DNA of 64,000 nucleotides, from the NCBI GenBank assembly GCA_025345505.1, contig JANVCC010000021.1:4752484-4816483 (forward strand), in the 5' to 3' direction. Source of the DNA: Todiramphus chloris collaris (taxonomy: Eukaryota; Chordata; Aves; Coraciiformes; Alcedinidae). A program made the position numbers and the translations under genes. The stretch's first letter is position 1. Every line of letters begins with the position of its first letter. Positions 39,065 to 51,164 of this stretch are shown here, piece after piece. The notes below the pieces were generated by a model. That model was not told where the DNA came from and made no database searches. It saw only the letters and a list, made by a program, of their open reading frames with translations.

Positions 39065-39153
39065 TTCCTTTCTTCTTCCTTTCCTCCCCTTTCTTCCTCT
39101 TCCTTCCTCCCTTTCTCCCCCTTCCTCTTTCCCTTTTTCTTTCTTTTCCTTTC
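39065..39153. repeat. 89-bp uninterrupted pyrimidine tract
   Basis: Every base from 39065 to 39153 on the + strand is C or T, in irregular CCTT/CTTT units. Such polypurine-polypyrimidine tracts can form triplex (H-DNA) where mirror symmetry exists. The purine-rich - strand frame here (K/R/G/E-rich) is a composition artefact. Confidence 0.95.
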
Positions 39154-40553
39154 ACTATCAGCTCACACTGTGGAGTTTTTTTGGGCAACATGGCCACATT
39201 TCATCAAAAGCAGCAAGCTTGGAGAAGGTTCTCAGGTCATTCCCCCAACCTGCTCAATGAAACCAACTAGTTCCTGTGCACTACTTGCTGACGGTAGCTG
39301 ATTCTTTGTTGATAAAGAAGGGTCAACATATATAATCAGATTTGTGCTATTCCTGCCCATGATCAAAAGGAGGTTCCCTCTTCCCTCATTTCAAATCTTT
39401 GCTGACATACACAGTCAGCAAACCTCCCTGCTAAGTGCCTTTACATTTGTTGTAGGTTTGCAGATTTTTTCTTTCCTCCCTCTCCTCTCCCACCCTAGAT
39501 AAAAACTGAAGCTGTAGGTTCCTATCAAAGCTCATCTAGGAACAAAGCTAAAAGGAAGAATCTCTTTCTGCATAATTCCAGTATTGGTGAATTAAGGCCT
39601 AAAATGCCTTTTTATATTTCGAGAAAACATTCGGAGTCCATGCTTAAAATTGAGATTAGCTCCATCAAGAAGCAGTAAATTCAGCAATAAGATTTAATCT
39701 CTGTGGCACTCAAAAGACAAGATTCAATTATATTCTGTGATCTTAATTGAATTACAAAACCCCCCTCAAAAGTAATGACATTATTTTATATTTTCCCCAA
39801 GCCCAGCTTACTTGGATTGAAAAGAATTAAATAAGCCATGGTTTGAGAAAAATATGTTTGTTTTTGCTGCCTAATAATTCACAGCTTTGAGGAGAAGCTA
39901 ATATCCTTTAAGTAAAAGACTAATATCTATCTCTGGAAGTGCTTTTTTTGACCCATCTGGTTTGTCAGAAAAGTCTCCTACCTCTGATATTTATACAATA
40001 TCATGCAAATGTCAAAATCTGAATGTCATCTTCAAAGACCCTTTTATGTCAGGCAACCCCTTTATAGGGAAAAAATAAACAATTTTATGTATGCATGCTT
40101 GATGCCAGTCCAATTAATAAAAGCCTTTTTTGCTATGCTTGGCTACAAGCAAGTTTCTCTTTTGAAAATGAACAGAGGGAGAATGAGATAAAAGGTCTGT
40201 ATTGTTTCCTTGCAAATTTTACAGTTTCATTTTTAATTTGTGTTTGGATGTGAGGATCTTGGTGCAGATGGTGTGATAGTCCACAGTATGTTCTGAGAAC
40301 CTGAAATGATAACAAAGATATGCAAATTGAGAGGGTGCTTTGGATGAAAGCCAGGATATCCAATTTCACAATAGCTGAAAACAAATTGATGTGCCCAGCA
40401 AACTACTCAGAGTAGCACTAGGAAATGTAACAGTGCCAAAACAAATTATATTAATGACCTGAGCAGTTTGTTGAATTCTATTGGCTAGCTTAATGTTGGT
40501 TACATTTGTCTGCATTGGCACTTCATTTACTGCACAAAACAACTTTTGTAAAT

Positions 40554-40610
40554 GAAAAAAAAAAAAAAAAGGAAAAAAACCCCAAAAAACCAAAAAAACC
40601 CAAACCCACT
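40554..40610. repeat. A-rich tract with CCCC interruptions
   Basis: Poly-A of about 17 bases, then repeating A-runs broken by CC, CCC and CCCC. This is a common degenerate A-rich pattern; no retroposed body is identifiable upstream. Confidence 0.8.
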
Positions 40611-42014
40611 TAATGAAAAATCAATCTTGGTAATTGCAAAATAAAGTTATAGAAGAGTTATTTTTGCATCTGAGAAATGTCCAGCATATTTTACATGAAA
40701 TAAATTGAAAAAGTAGATACTCTCAAAATTCAGAAATAAGAGTTGAAATTATTTCCATAAGGAAACACAAAACTCCTCTTCTAATGTTTCAATATAGATC
40801 AGCATTATATATAATATTAACAAAACAAATGACAGGATTTTTATTATTCGATAGAGCAACCTAAAAGGAGATGCTTTCAAATAAAATGTTTGGGTATAAA
40901 GCCACTGTCTGGAGTAACATTTAAACAGTAATGTCATTCACATTTTTGCCAGTGTTAAAAAGAGAACCCGAGCCCTTGGCTGTCATTTCTGTCTTCCCCT
41001 TCTTCTTTCTTTAAATGAAAGATTCCTGTCTCCAAGTGAATCTCTTTAAACAGACTTTTAAAAATTGTTCCTCTCTTCGAATATGTTTAAATGGATGAGG
41101 GAAAAAGTCTGCCAAGAATATTTGTAATCTGACTGTCCCTTAACAGTTCATATATTTTTACATGAATAGCTTCTTTTATTTAGAATGAGAAAATCAAAGA
41201 CATTTTCAAGCTTTCATAAAATCATACTAGCATTGCAGTGAATTGAATGCACCTTTTGCATATTTCAGTACTCCATACTGAATAACATATTTTGAACTAC
41301 CCAGATCCATAATCTGAATCTTTTTAAAGCCTGATTTTGGATTTGATTCTAAACACATGAAAAATTTTTGTTTACTGATACCATACCTAAATCAGGCCTA
41401 GGAGTGGAAAAAATAAATTGAGATTTGATCTTACTACCCCTGGAGTCAACAGGGTACCTCCACAGCTAGCACAGTACCAGAGTTTTAACAGAGAGATACT
41501 AGTAAAAGTCACTCATATGTCAGTGAACTGCATATTTTGTTTTAATTTTCAGAAACAACATTAATCTTTCGTTCATCTAAAAAACTCTCAGGGTCTGTTA
41601 TAATGTACTAAACGAAAGTAAAAATAGCTGCAGATGCACCCACCCCCCCATTGTGTACAACTGTAACTTAAAGGTGTTATGAATTGGTATCATATATTAA
41701 AATGTGAAGCAGTTACTTATTGCTTGCAACTTTATTTTAATCTGTCACAAGAATGAAAACAAATACTGGCAGGGAATTCATCAACATTCAGTACAATGTG
41801 CCTCAACTCTTAAATGTCACCTATTACATATACACTTGTATTTGTCCTAATGCCGCAAAACTGTTCTTGTGCAAAACACATCCATATTTTGCACTTTTGC
41901 TGGCTTTAGCCTTCCTAGTACAGAATCTGTAACTAATAAGTATGTAGTTCAAGACAGTGTCAGTACAATAATTGCAGTTACTGTCATCTCACAGATAAGC
42001 ATAAAGAAGTCCTA

Positions 42015-42115
42015 CAAAAAAAAGACCCAACAATGAACAAACAAAAAAAACCCCAACCCTTCCCTCATCCAAAAAAAAGTCACACCAAAACCACATCAAC
42101 ACACCAAAACCCTTG
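42015..42115. repeat. A/C-rich low-complexity stretch
   Basis: About 100 bp made almost only of A and C ('aaaaaaaacccc', 'caacac', 'accaaaacc'). Probably a degenerate A-rich tail or simple sequence. Confidence 0.7.
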
Positions 42116-42994
42116 GTACAAGCTTTGTTTGTTGACATTTTATTTCAGGTTCTTTCAAAATTTGCATCTAGAATGTTTCTTCTCCACAAATTAATTTGCC
42201 CTGACTGTCAGAAAGCAATGTTTTGGTAGGACCTGCAGCACTGCTCCTGCATTTGTCCTGAGCCTGGAGGTGTTTCGCATGAGACATTCGTCATGGGAGA
42301 AAACTGATGTGGAGTTTTAGTAATTCAAAGGGAAATGAGGTGGACTGGGTTAAGAAAGCTGAGAAGAAGGCAGAAGGTTATGTAATCTGTTCCTTGGTCC
42401 TGAGTGACTTAGAAAACATAGCTCATGTATATAGCTCCTGGATCTACATTATCGGGGAGTCTGTGGTTGAAGCTGATAGTCACAGGGTAACTGCTTCTTT
42501 TTATGAATAATCAACACATTTAAAAGGCTTCGTGGCATCCCCCTCAGAAAACAAACCCCATCCTGTGACAGGATGGCAATCACATACATCTTCAAAAAAT
42601 TGTGTGGGAACGACCCACATCCGTTCCTTAAGCCTTCTTCTCTGCTTATGATGACAGGAGGAGATGATCTGGCTCTGTGGTTTTTAACTCATCCAGCATT
42701 CAGAATGATTCATTGAGTGAGCACAGAAGATTTTAGAAGGTAGGCTAAAGGTTTCTTTACTTGGTGGCATGCTCTGCATGAAAAAGTCAAAGTTTCCTCA
42801 CAGCTGGTTGGACGGGAGAAGATAACACAAGTCAGCCTGGGAAGTCCCTATAGGCTTACATGACTGACCTGCAGAGATGGATGGAAGACAAATTATATTT
42901 TTTCAGAAAAACACCTCAAGAAAAATGCATATGCTCTGTTTAGCATGAATTGCTTTTTTTAAGGCCCATGTCTCCATTTAATTTGCTTTTACAG

Positions 42995-43073
42995 TTTTGC
43001 TTTTACCACAAGATCCTGTGTCCTCCTGAGTGTATCTGTGCAAAGGATGAAGTGGAGTAAAGGTCATGGAGAG
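42995..43073 (+). CDS. Candidate exon upstream of GC-rich patch
   Basis: The acceptor 'atttgcttttacag' ends at 42994 and a strong donor 'ggagag|gtaaga' starts at 43074. The 79-nt segment is open in one frame (one nucleotide plus 26 codons), leaving in phase 0. That phase fits the optional 18-nt segment 43165-43182 and the long open exon from 43205. No similarity to known proteins is recognised, so a lncRNA exon or chance is equally possible. Confidence 0.18.
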
Positions 43074-43164
43074 GTAAGAAACATAGAGTTTACAAGCTCT
43101 AATATTCTTCACAAATATTTATGCAAGTTAATGTAGTTTTTTAAAAGAGTTTTGTGCTTTTCAG

Positions 43165-43182
43165 CTAAGGAAGCCTCAAAGG
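43165..43182 (+). CDS. Possible 18-nt microexon
   Basis: The segment lies between the acceptor 'tttgtgcttttcag' and the donor 'caaagg|gtaagt'. Its six codons, phase 0 at both ends, can be included or skipped without changing frame between 42995-43073 and 43205. The two sites may instead be alternatives for one exon. Confidence 0.1.
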
Positions 43183-43204
43183 GTAAGTCTACCACTGTCT
43201 TCCA

Positions 43205-43583
43205 GAGGTGCTGGAGTTATCCAGCAGTGGGACCAGTGCAGATCCAGCTTCGCAAAATGAGGCTGCACCAGAGCTGCAGGTGCTGCATGGGGGACAAGTC
43301 TGCGAGACCTCCCCATGCAGCAGGTTACACCAAAGTTCTACTGGGACCTGCCCCTGTAGCAGAAAGTGCACATCCAAGGGCAGGACCCATTACAGCCAGT
43401 GGAGAAATGCCTGCTCCCTGCCATGGGCATGAAATCGGGTCAGAGAGCGACAGCCCCAGCTGGGACAGCCCCTGCTCTGCAGTGGCAGGTTGCAAAATCA
43501 AGACCAGGGAAACTGGGAGCAGGGAAACTGTAAGCAGCTCTTCTTCTTGCAAAAAAAAATGTGTAGCATCTCTTTTTAGCTGA
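43205..43583 (+). CDS. GC-rich open exon-like segment, unknown product
   Basis: The segment follows the acceptor 'accactgtcttccag' (AG at 43203-43204) and is open for 125 codons to TGA at 43581-43583. It is clearly richer in G+C than its flanks and is Cys-, Ser- and Pro-rich ('CRCCMGD', 'SESDSPSWDSPC'). No domain, signal peptide or membrane segment is seen. The same frame extends upstream to about 43152 without an ATG start. An AATAAA lies within the AAT repeat at about 43838. Possible identities are a rapidly evolving gene, a lncRNA exon or a decayed unidentified repeat. Confidence 0.2.
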
Positions 43584-45775
43584 GCGCTTTCAAGCCTGAG
43601 GTGCTTGTTCCAAACACTCACATCTCCCACTGACTTCATTCCTCTGCGTTACTCCCACACTCTCCTCAGTAGGTGTGCAGCACTGTGCCATTTATATGTT
43701 GCATACAATGTGTCTGAGAGTAGAAGTTTAGCTTTTTTAATTAGGCACTGTGCTATTTTAAAAACCCTTTTTCATAGCAAGATGAAGGTGTAAGTGCAAA
43801 CTTGACGCACATTTGTCAAAGGAAATAATAATAATAATAATAAAATCCTCACAAAGCAATAAATAGCTTTTATGAACTGACGTATCTATGTAACAGCAAA
43901 GTATAGGTTTTAGATGAGCCCAGAAAATGACCCTTGGTAAAAAGCTCACTAAAAGGAATACCTTGGAGCTGTCCATCAGTTGCACAGACGCACACAAATC
44001 CTGAGCAGCGAGGCAATGTACTCTCTGTCTTCATGCATAATACATACAAAATAGGTGAAGTGGTATGTAAAGTGAATTTTAATTGGTTATAATTGTCATT
44101 TCATTTAGTAAAGTATTGTCTGGAGACCAGGATATCAATTAGCACTCTATGGACTCTGTTACTTATGAAAATATGCATATATAGAGATGATGTGCTCTAG
44201 CAGCAGATATACTTTAATTAAGAAAGTGGTACAGTAAATTAAAGACCTTTAAAGTATTAATTAATTGGTGTATAGATCAGTTCTGAGTTTCAACTTGGTA
44301 AAGTTAAAATCACTGTATCTGATTTAAATGAGATAAGAAATACATATTCTGTGTTGTTACTAGCTTTTTTATGGTGTTCGTTGCCAGAACCACGCTAGTG
44401 CAAAGGTGAAATACATCTCTCCTCTATACAGCACTATAGTTTTATCTTAAGTTGCAGCTGTTTAAAGTTATCGTTTGTTCATACTAATATATCAATGAGA
44501 AGTGTTTTGTCAGGAATCTTTATCCTGCTCTTTCTGTATATGCCCTTCATATTCCTTGGTATTAATAAACATCCCAACATTAATAAGGTATAGAGAAGTG
44601 ATTGATGTATTCCATATTATTATTAAATTGTTGGTAACCAAGACAGGGTTTGGCAGGTTTTCTTCTTTTCCAGAGAGGATGAAGAGGGACCTGCCCCTTT
44701 TTAACCACTTGCTCTGAATGACTTTTATACCCAATATAAGTGAGAAAAGAGGATGAATGTCACCTCTCTTCTCTTCCTCCTCCTGCCGATGCATACTCCT
44801 TCTTTTGATTGACAGCTACTAATAACCTTCCTGCCCTAAGTGCCATGGAGACACTTTATTAGGACAAACAGCCAAGGAAATCTAGGAATGAAGCCAAGCC
44901 TGCAGTGAGTTATTATCGGGCTTGTATTTATCTCAGCTTTGTAATTTTTTTCAGTGATATGCAAATCCTGAAATAGATCTTCTTCTGTTGAAGGACAGGT
45001 CCCTCTGTTAATTGATCCACTGAGATTCAGCCTAACCTCTTTTAGCTATCAGCCAGGGAAACAGGCTACATAAAAGAGTCTCAGTGCTGTATACAGTTCA
45101 CATAAATTCACTGTGCATTCTACAAGGAAAACTTCCGCACAGAAAATGCATTTTTAGTTCCTGAACATATTTTACATATCAGTGCTATCTGCATAACAGA
45201 TCAAACTGATTTGTTTATTTGTTTATTAGATATGTATGAGAGTGCACTCATAATCAAATGTGATTTTAGATGGAGCTTGCTTTTTTCTGGAATGATACAC
45301 CACAAACATGTATTGTAAAAACACAATAAATGAAATTCAGACATAATGAAAATGCATTTGTTCGAAATCACCTTTTTTTTTTTTTCCCCCCCCCCCCAAA
45401 AAAAAAAACCCCTACATTACCGAAACACTTTATTACCAAGCAATTTGGCTGTTTGGAAAATAGCAACACAGGTGCATCTCCTACATGCCTCGAGATTCTG
45501 CAAACATTTTTTGTGTCTTTGTGGAGATCTGCAGCAAACAGGCAACATTGTTTGAAATGGATCTTTTAATAGCATATTAATAATAGCAGCAAGATAGATT
45601 TACTTCTGCTTTGTCTTTCTATAGGGATAGGTCCATTTAGCAAGCAATCTATATGGCAGCAGAATTTGTAACAAAGAGAAGTGTTCAGGGAAACTCTAAA
45701 AATAATAATCGTAACAATAATAGTAATATCAAAGAGTCCAGAATGAAAAGGGATAACATGAAAAAAAAAAGTATT
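43584..45775. other. AT-rich unique noncoding DNA
   Basis: No gene seen. (AAT)n at 43823-43844; a T13-C12-A11 homopolymer series at 45373-45408. The segments 44070-44330 (several TTAATTAA/ATTAATTAATT cores) and 44830-45110 (exact octamer ATGCAAAT near 44960) are unique, compact and could be conserved noncoding elements. Confidence 0.5.
45373..45412. repeat. T13-C12-A11-C4 homopolymer series
   Basis: Thirteen T, twelve C, eleven A and then four C with no interruptions. This is an extreme low-complexity junction that is likely to be length-variable and hard to sequence. Confidence 0.95.
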
Positions 45776-45832
45776 ATTTTTTATATTTGCATAGCATGTC
45801 ACATCCATAAGAATCTCAAAGATCTTCATCAA
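45776..45832 (-). mobile_element. Tail fragment of ancient amniote SINE
   Basis: 'ttatatttgcatagcatgtcacatccataagaatctcaaagatctt' matches, in order, the reverse-complemented tail 'tatatagcgctt.tcatcc.taggatctcaaagcgctt'. It is oriented opposite to the copy at 46085, about 250 bp away. Confidence 0.5.
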
Positions 45833-46084
45833 CCCCTAGTATAGTAACACTGGTACAAGCATAGCTATCAATAAGCATCACTGAAGATAAATGCAAGAAG
45901 GGGCAAATTTGGTGCTGGGTTCAAACTCTGTTGAAGAGTTAACTGGGATCAATAATATTCACACAGTATGGACCAGCTTTCATTTTGACACCTCATCTAA
46001 ACCATGGCAACATGAAGAAGTACAGGGGAAATCTATTACCAAAACTTTCCCAGTTTCTCAACCTGAGACACAGAACGATGTGCA

Positions 46085-46290
46085 GTAATGAGGTGTGAGG
46101 CATGAAAGCCTGTGCTCTAATCCCAGCTCTGCCCGCCAAATTATGTCATGGCCTTGAGCAAGTCATTTCACTTCTACTGCTTTAAAATGAGGATGATAAG
46201 CCTTACAAAGCTCAGTCTATGATTCTTACTCAGTAAGTATTTGTAAAGTGCTTCCAATATGTGAAATGCTTATGCAGGAATGAATAATTT
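46085..46290 (+). mobile_element. Ancient tRNA-derived amniote SINE (MIR-like)
   Basis: The clearest SINE of the window. The parts in order are: a degenerate RNA polymerase III B-box with body 'gctctaatcccagctctgcc', the core 'catggccttgagcaagtcatttcacttct', then 'tttaaaatgaggatgataa', and the tail 'ttgtaaagtgcttccaatatgtgaaatgcttatg'. These correspond to the MIR/CORE-SINE order of tRNA head, core and LINE-like tail. The copy is nearly full length but diverged and not expected to be mobile. Confidence 0.75.
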
Positions 46291-49200
46291 TTGTGAGCAT
46301 GACCATAGTACTCGGAGTGGGGAGCTCCTGAAGGGTAACATTATTAGTGTTGGCAAGGATGCAAAAGGAAACTGCATTTCAACATAGATCAGGACCCAGA
46401 TCTCTCCAAACACTGAAAATGATCATTTTCACAGCCAAATTTCATGTCTTGTTCGTATGTTTCCAGTAAGTTAATGGGAGAACTAGACAGGAACATCTTT
46501 ACACATTAGGGAACTGAGATCTAGAAGCAATGTCCAACAACAGTCCTTTTGCACATGCTTGAGTCCTGCTGATTCTACTGGTATTATGACCCACGCTTAT
46601 AGCTGTTGTGTTTGGGTCTGACAGGGATGGAGAACGCTGAAAATCAAAACTGAACTTCTAAATTACTGGGCTGTTCTGGTGGTTTCAGGTGTACATTCAA
46701 ACTTTAATGTGTTGTTGAAAGTCTAGCTTTTCTGAATTATGAGATTTAGAGGTAGATTTTACAAGCTGAGCTAACTTCTGCTCAACTCCTTTTTTCTTTC
46801 CTTCTACCCTCAAAGAATTTTCTGTTATTGCATAGAAGTCAGTTCACCAGGCAAAACTGTGGTTTGCAAAGCTCAGTTGTAACATATCACTGGTGGTACA
46901 ATGGCAGCTCTAGATAAAGTATCTGAGTTATATTAAAGGTATGGTGCTAGAGTTTGAAATAAGTTAAACAATAAAGGGTCGTGCAGATGATTACTAAATT
47001 GACATTGCAGGAGTTTACTCCTTTGCATTTTTCTGGTTAAGGTCACTCCTGAGTAATGAAGATGTGAAATAAATCAGTCCGCTTCAGATTTCTCTCTCTT
47101 TTTCTTCTCGGCAATTTCTCTCTTCCATTTCCTCCTTGGTCATTTGCACGCTAGAGTGTTAATGGTTTGGAGGAAATGTCTAGCAAATGACATCACTTCA
47201 GGGGCTAGGTCTCTGCAGAGAAGCAAATGCATCAACATGAGATGTTACAAGATTTTAGAGAAACTGTGGAGGGAGGTATTTAAGTGAAAGCATTCATGTT
47301 GAATGAGTCAGTACTAGGATCTAGTAGATTTTCTCTTCAAAAAAAGGAGCTTTGAAAGCAGATTGTCAATCTATTGGTTTTTGACAGAAAAACTCCAGAG
47401 AAGACAGACCACAGCAATCTTGTGAAGTGCTAGTTTCATAAGAAGCCTTTCTTGCTGTGACTTGTGGGGTTTTTTTGGGGGGGAAAAATTGATCCATCTG
47501 AAATTAGATATGTTTTTGTGCCTAAACCCAGATATTTCACAGGATTTTTTGGAAGAAATTCTTTTTCATGCCTGAAATGACAGTAAAAGGCAAGTATTTC
47601 ACATTCAGAGGAATTTTTAATTTAACTGAGGGTTTTTTAATATATCAGGACAAGCAAATAAGGTTGCAGCTAAAAAAAAAAAAAAAAGATATACAAGTAG
47701 AAAGCTTAGTATACAGAGAAATCATAGTGTATGTACTACAATAGCACTGAAAGGCTACTGTAGGGACCTATACTTTGTTACGTTAGATGCTACAAAAGCA
47801 AGGAATTAATTAAGGGTTTCCCAAGATGATTCTCTGGGGAAGGTGATTTATATATGGAATCTCTGTGACAGAGAGTAGGGCTTATTCCTGTATTTCTCTT
47901 TTTGATGTTTGATTTCTTTCAAACTAACTCACATAATCTGTGATAACTTTAAAGGAGAGCTTTTATTTCTTTTCTTCTCTCTTCCCTGCCTCCCCCCCCA
48001 CCATGTATATAAATTGACCTCTGTATATTCCCACATACATGCATATGTAGATATAAATATATATTATATATGTATATAAATATATACTTACACTGATACA
48101 TGTGCAGACTTTATTTGCTGCCTTATTGCAAATATTAAATGGGAATTAATATTCAGTCTTTAATAATAAGGTGAGTTTTCTGGAAACAGTTGGCAAGGGT
48201 CTCCTGACTTCTCTGGGATCACACTTCAGCCAGTGTTAAATGTTTTTGGAACAACTCCTTAAGTAATGAATGACTGAAAGAATATTATGACAAAACAGTG
48301 CTGTCTTTAGAAACATACTAATAAATAATACATGTTAATTTTGATTAATCAGGTTAGAGGTTATAAGTACATAACAACATTTAGAATAGATTAACATCTG
48401 AAAAATCACTTTTTTTTTTTCTGGAAGTGATAAACCTCACCAATTTTACATTTATTTTAGTTGACATCTAGAGAGCTGGGCAGGGATACATCATAACACT
48501 GTCAGAGTTGGCCTGTGAGGGTAAACAGTTTTACTGGTATTGGCTTCAAACCTAAGGCATTGTCAAGGTAAAAGGTAGCACAATGTAATCTGACCAAAGC
48601 ACAACATAGTGCTTTTTTTTTTCTTTTTGCTTTTTTTTTTTATTGATACTGCCTTTTATTTTGTATCTACTAACAATAATCTGAGAACAAGGAAAATATC
48701 AAAAAAAAAAAGTCTCTTTTAAAACCCAGGACATCAGGTTAGTCAGCTTTCCTTAGTGGACAAAGTGAGAGCAAAATGTTCTAATCCTTAAAGTGTGAGG
48801 AAGTAAAGGTTTCTCAGAGTCAGGGCAATACAGCAGGTGACAGAGAGCAGATAGCCTACAGGCACGTCTACAGGCCATTCCTGGTTTCCTCACACATGCT
48901 GTTAAAAAGATGTTCTATCCTGAGGCAAAGTTATGCTGAAAGAGTTAAAAACCACCTTAGAACATCAAATGTCATGTTACAGTGCTTCAGAAACACTGCT
49001 GAAGTGTTGCAATGCATATAATGCTTTTTCTTCACTTCATTTATCTTCCCTAACAAATCACGCTTGATCCAAAGCTTGAGCTGATTCTCAGCACTTTTCC
49101 TTTCGTTTTTGTTTGTTTGTTTGTTTTGTTGCTTGGGGTTTTTTTGTGTTTTTTTTTTGTTTGTTTTTTGTTTGTTATTTTTTCATGTGTTTTTATTTGT

Positions 49201-50312
49201 TTGCTTTTTGTTTGGTTTTGTTTTGTTTTTAAAATACAAATATTTTTGTTTAGCACAGACATCAGTAAGCTTTAGACTAAACCAAATAATTTTAGTATCC
49301 TGAAACATTAGAAATATTTAAATAGACTTCCAGATTAGGAGTATTTTTGGACAGTTATCTAGCAGTTGAAGATTGGCATAAGTCCATTGAAAGCAGCAGT
49401 ACTATGCTGATTTATATCATCAGGGGTGCTGTCAAAAGATATTTTGGGGGGAAAAGAAAAAAGAAACTAAATCTATAAAAAAACCCCACATAAGCTAAAA
49501 TGAAAATAACCAGCGTTTTGACAAAATCTAGAATATATAAAAAGGCACACAGATTCTTTTGATCTGAAACAGCAGGTAACTACCAAACATTAATGTTTGA
49601 ACTGCTATAACTGATGACAGTGCTCAAATAAGAAAGTGAACAAAAAAATCTTGTTTTGCCAGGGTAGTATGATCCAAGATCTTTCCCTGCTCTTTGAGAG
49701 CATCTCTGTATAAGCAGCTATCCAGGAATCTGGCTGTAAGGAAAGAGGATAGTGTTAGAGACCAACCAGTAGTTCTCATAAATAGGCAGGAATAAGTTTG
49801 GGGTCTAAAATACAATAGGATCTATCACAAGGGAAACAAAAAAACCCCAAACATTTAGCCTCTGTTTGCACATGCATTTTACAATCTTGCACAAGCTGGC
49901 AAGAAATAAAGCAATGTTCTGTCTTCCGCTCTAGGGAGAACAAGACAAAGTCGAGTGCTGTCACTATTGACTATCCAAGAACAGAATAAACTGGGATGCT
50001 AGTCCAAGAGAATAGGCTATGGAGGGAAGGATGCCTGAAGCAACTGTTGTTGCTTAAAGCTGACCCCTGATCAAAGGAGGACTCTTTTCACATTGACTTT
50101 TTAATTCCTAATCCTAGTGAGTTATATTCCTGTAGTCCAGAGCTCACAGATAAGTATGGCATGCGTTGTCATACCTGGTTAGACAAATCACAGTAGTCAA
50201 ACAAGGCAAATCTTTTATCAGAAGAGTTTGTTTGTTACGTTATGGCTTGTGCCAGACAGAGCTTATAGCCTGGTGAGGAACAAGGAGGAACATCCATCCA
50301 GAGCTTCATGGC
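46291..50312. other. Noncoding DNA with simple repeats
   Basis: No gene recognised. Holds a G/T-run near 47463-47486, poly-A at 47671-47686, a TA-rich stretch at 48033-48090, T runs at 48411 and 48612-48642, and the GTTT-rich tract at 49101-49231. A segment around 46995-47060 ('gagtttactcctttgcat...actcctgagtaat') faintly recalls the ancient palindromic repeat. Confidence 0.5.
49101..49231. repeat. GTTT-rich simple repeat
   Basis: About 130 bp of imperfect GTTT/GTTTT units. Hydrophobic (F/L/V) + strand and K/T/N-rich - strand frames here are composition artefacts. Confidence 0.9.
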
Positions 50313-50390
50313 ATTTGGAATCATCAAACTGTTTATATTGGAAAAGACCTCTAAGATAGAGTCCAACCATTAACCCAACACTGGATGGTA
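50313..50390 (-). mobile_element. CR1 LINE 3' scrap
   Basis: 'tttggaatcatcaaactgtttatattggaaaagacctctaagat' and 'gagtccaaccattaaccc' match the antisense avian CR1 3' end in order ('gaatcat...tttgggttggaaaagacctctaagatcat.gagtccaacc'). Only about 75 bp survive. The subfamily differs from the copy at 266. Confidence 0.75.
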
Positions 50391-50430
50391 GCTGCATTCA
50401 CCCAGACATCAGTTCTTAATATTTCATCAT

Positions 50431-50464
50431 CAGATGTCCATATACACCAGATGTCCATATACAG
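50431..50464. repeat. Two-copy 17-bp direct repeat
   Basis: 'cagatgtccatatacac' occurs twice in tandem (50431 and 50448), differing only at the last base. A recent local duplication just beyond the CR1 scrap. Confidence 0.9.
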
Positions 50465-51164
50465 ACATAAAATGGAGGTAAGGATCTTTGAAAGTGTTTC
50501 TACACAACAGCCTGACCATTCAAAGGTGGCCTAACTTAGATAAATATTAGTATCTTTGCTATCACTGCCAACACAGTCAATGCTGACTCTAAAAGCCCTA
50601 TTTAATGTGAACATCTGGCCCATTATGTAGCTGTTAACTGGAGTGAAACCATCATGCACATTCTGTATAAACAGCTTATTGTGTCACATAGTAACAGCAT
50701 TTGATTTTTAACAGTCTGGGTGCTTTCAAGCTGACCCTTTCCTCAGAACTCTTTCCCAAATATTAACAACCCCTTTGGCTTGTACAGTTCCCAAGAGTAT
50801 TTCTTCCACACATTATATAACTTGTTTAGTTTAAGTTTTTTTCACTCCACACAGCAACCTTAAATTGCTTTCTCATATGCTGCTGCACTCATCTTGTTCA
50901 TCTCAGTAGCCAGAAACAGCATAACCTGAAATACAAGAATGTTTCTACAGAAAGGCAAGAATCCCTCTGGCTAATCTGACATGTTCCATGTTGGATCATC
51001 CTGGCTATCATATACTGAAACTGTCAGAAATCACAGTAAGGCCCAAATATATACAGCTTCTCCTATGCTGGACCCCCTATCAAGACATGATTACTGTCAT
51101 GAATTGGATGAGTTATACACGAGAGGAAGGGTTGTTGGGTTTTGTTACAAATAACATACCTGTC

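Larger units (their letters stand above)
35736..42994. other. Unique noncoding DNA with low-complexity tracts
   Basis: No gene recognised. Contains T-rich sequence at 35947-35974, a long pyrimidine tract at 39065-39153, an A-rich 'aaaaccccaaaa' stretch at 40554-40610, an A/C-rich stretch at 42015-42115 and a small hairpin at 42558-42576. Open frames of 62-83 codons look like noise. Confidence 0.55.

Noticed and set aside
38958..39197. Arg/Lys/Gly/Glu-rich - strand frame
   Set aside because: Artefact of the 89-bp pyrimidine tract; no real protein signal.
49050..49303. Opposing hydrophobic and Lys/Thr-rich frames
   Set aside because: Produced by the GTTT-rich simple repeat.
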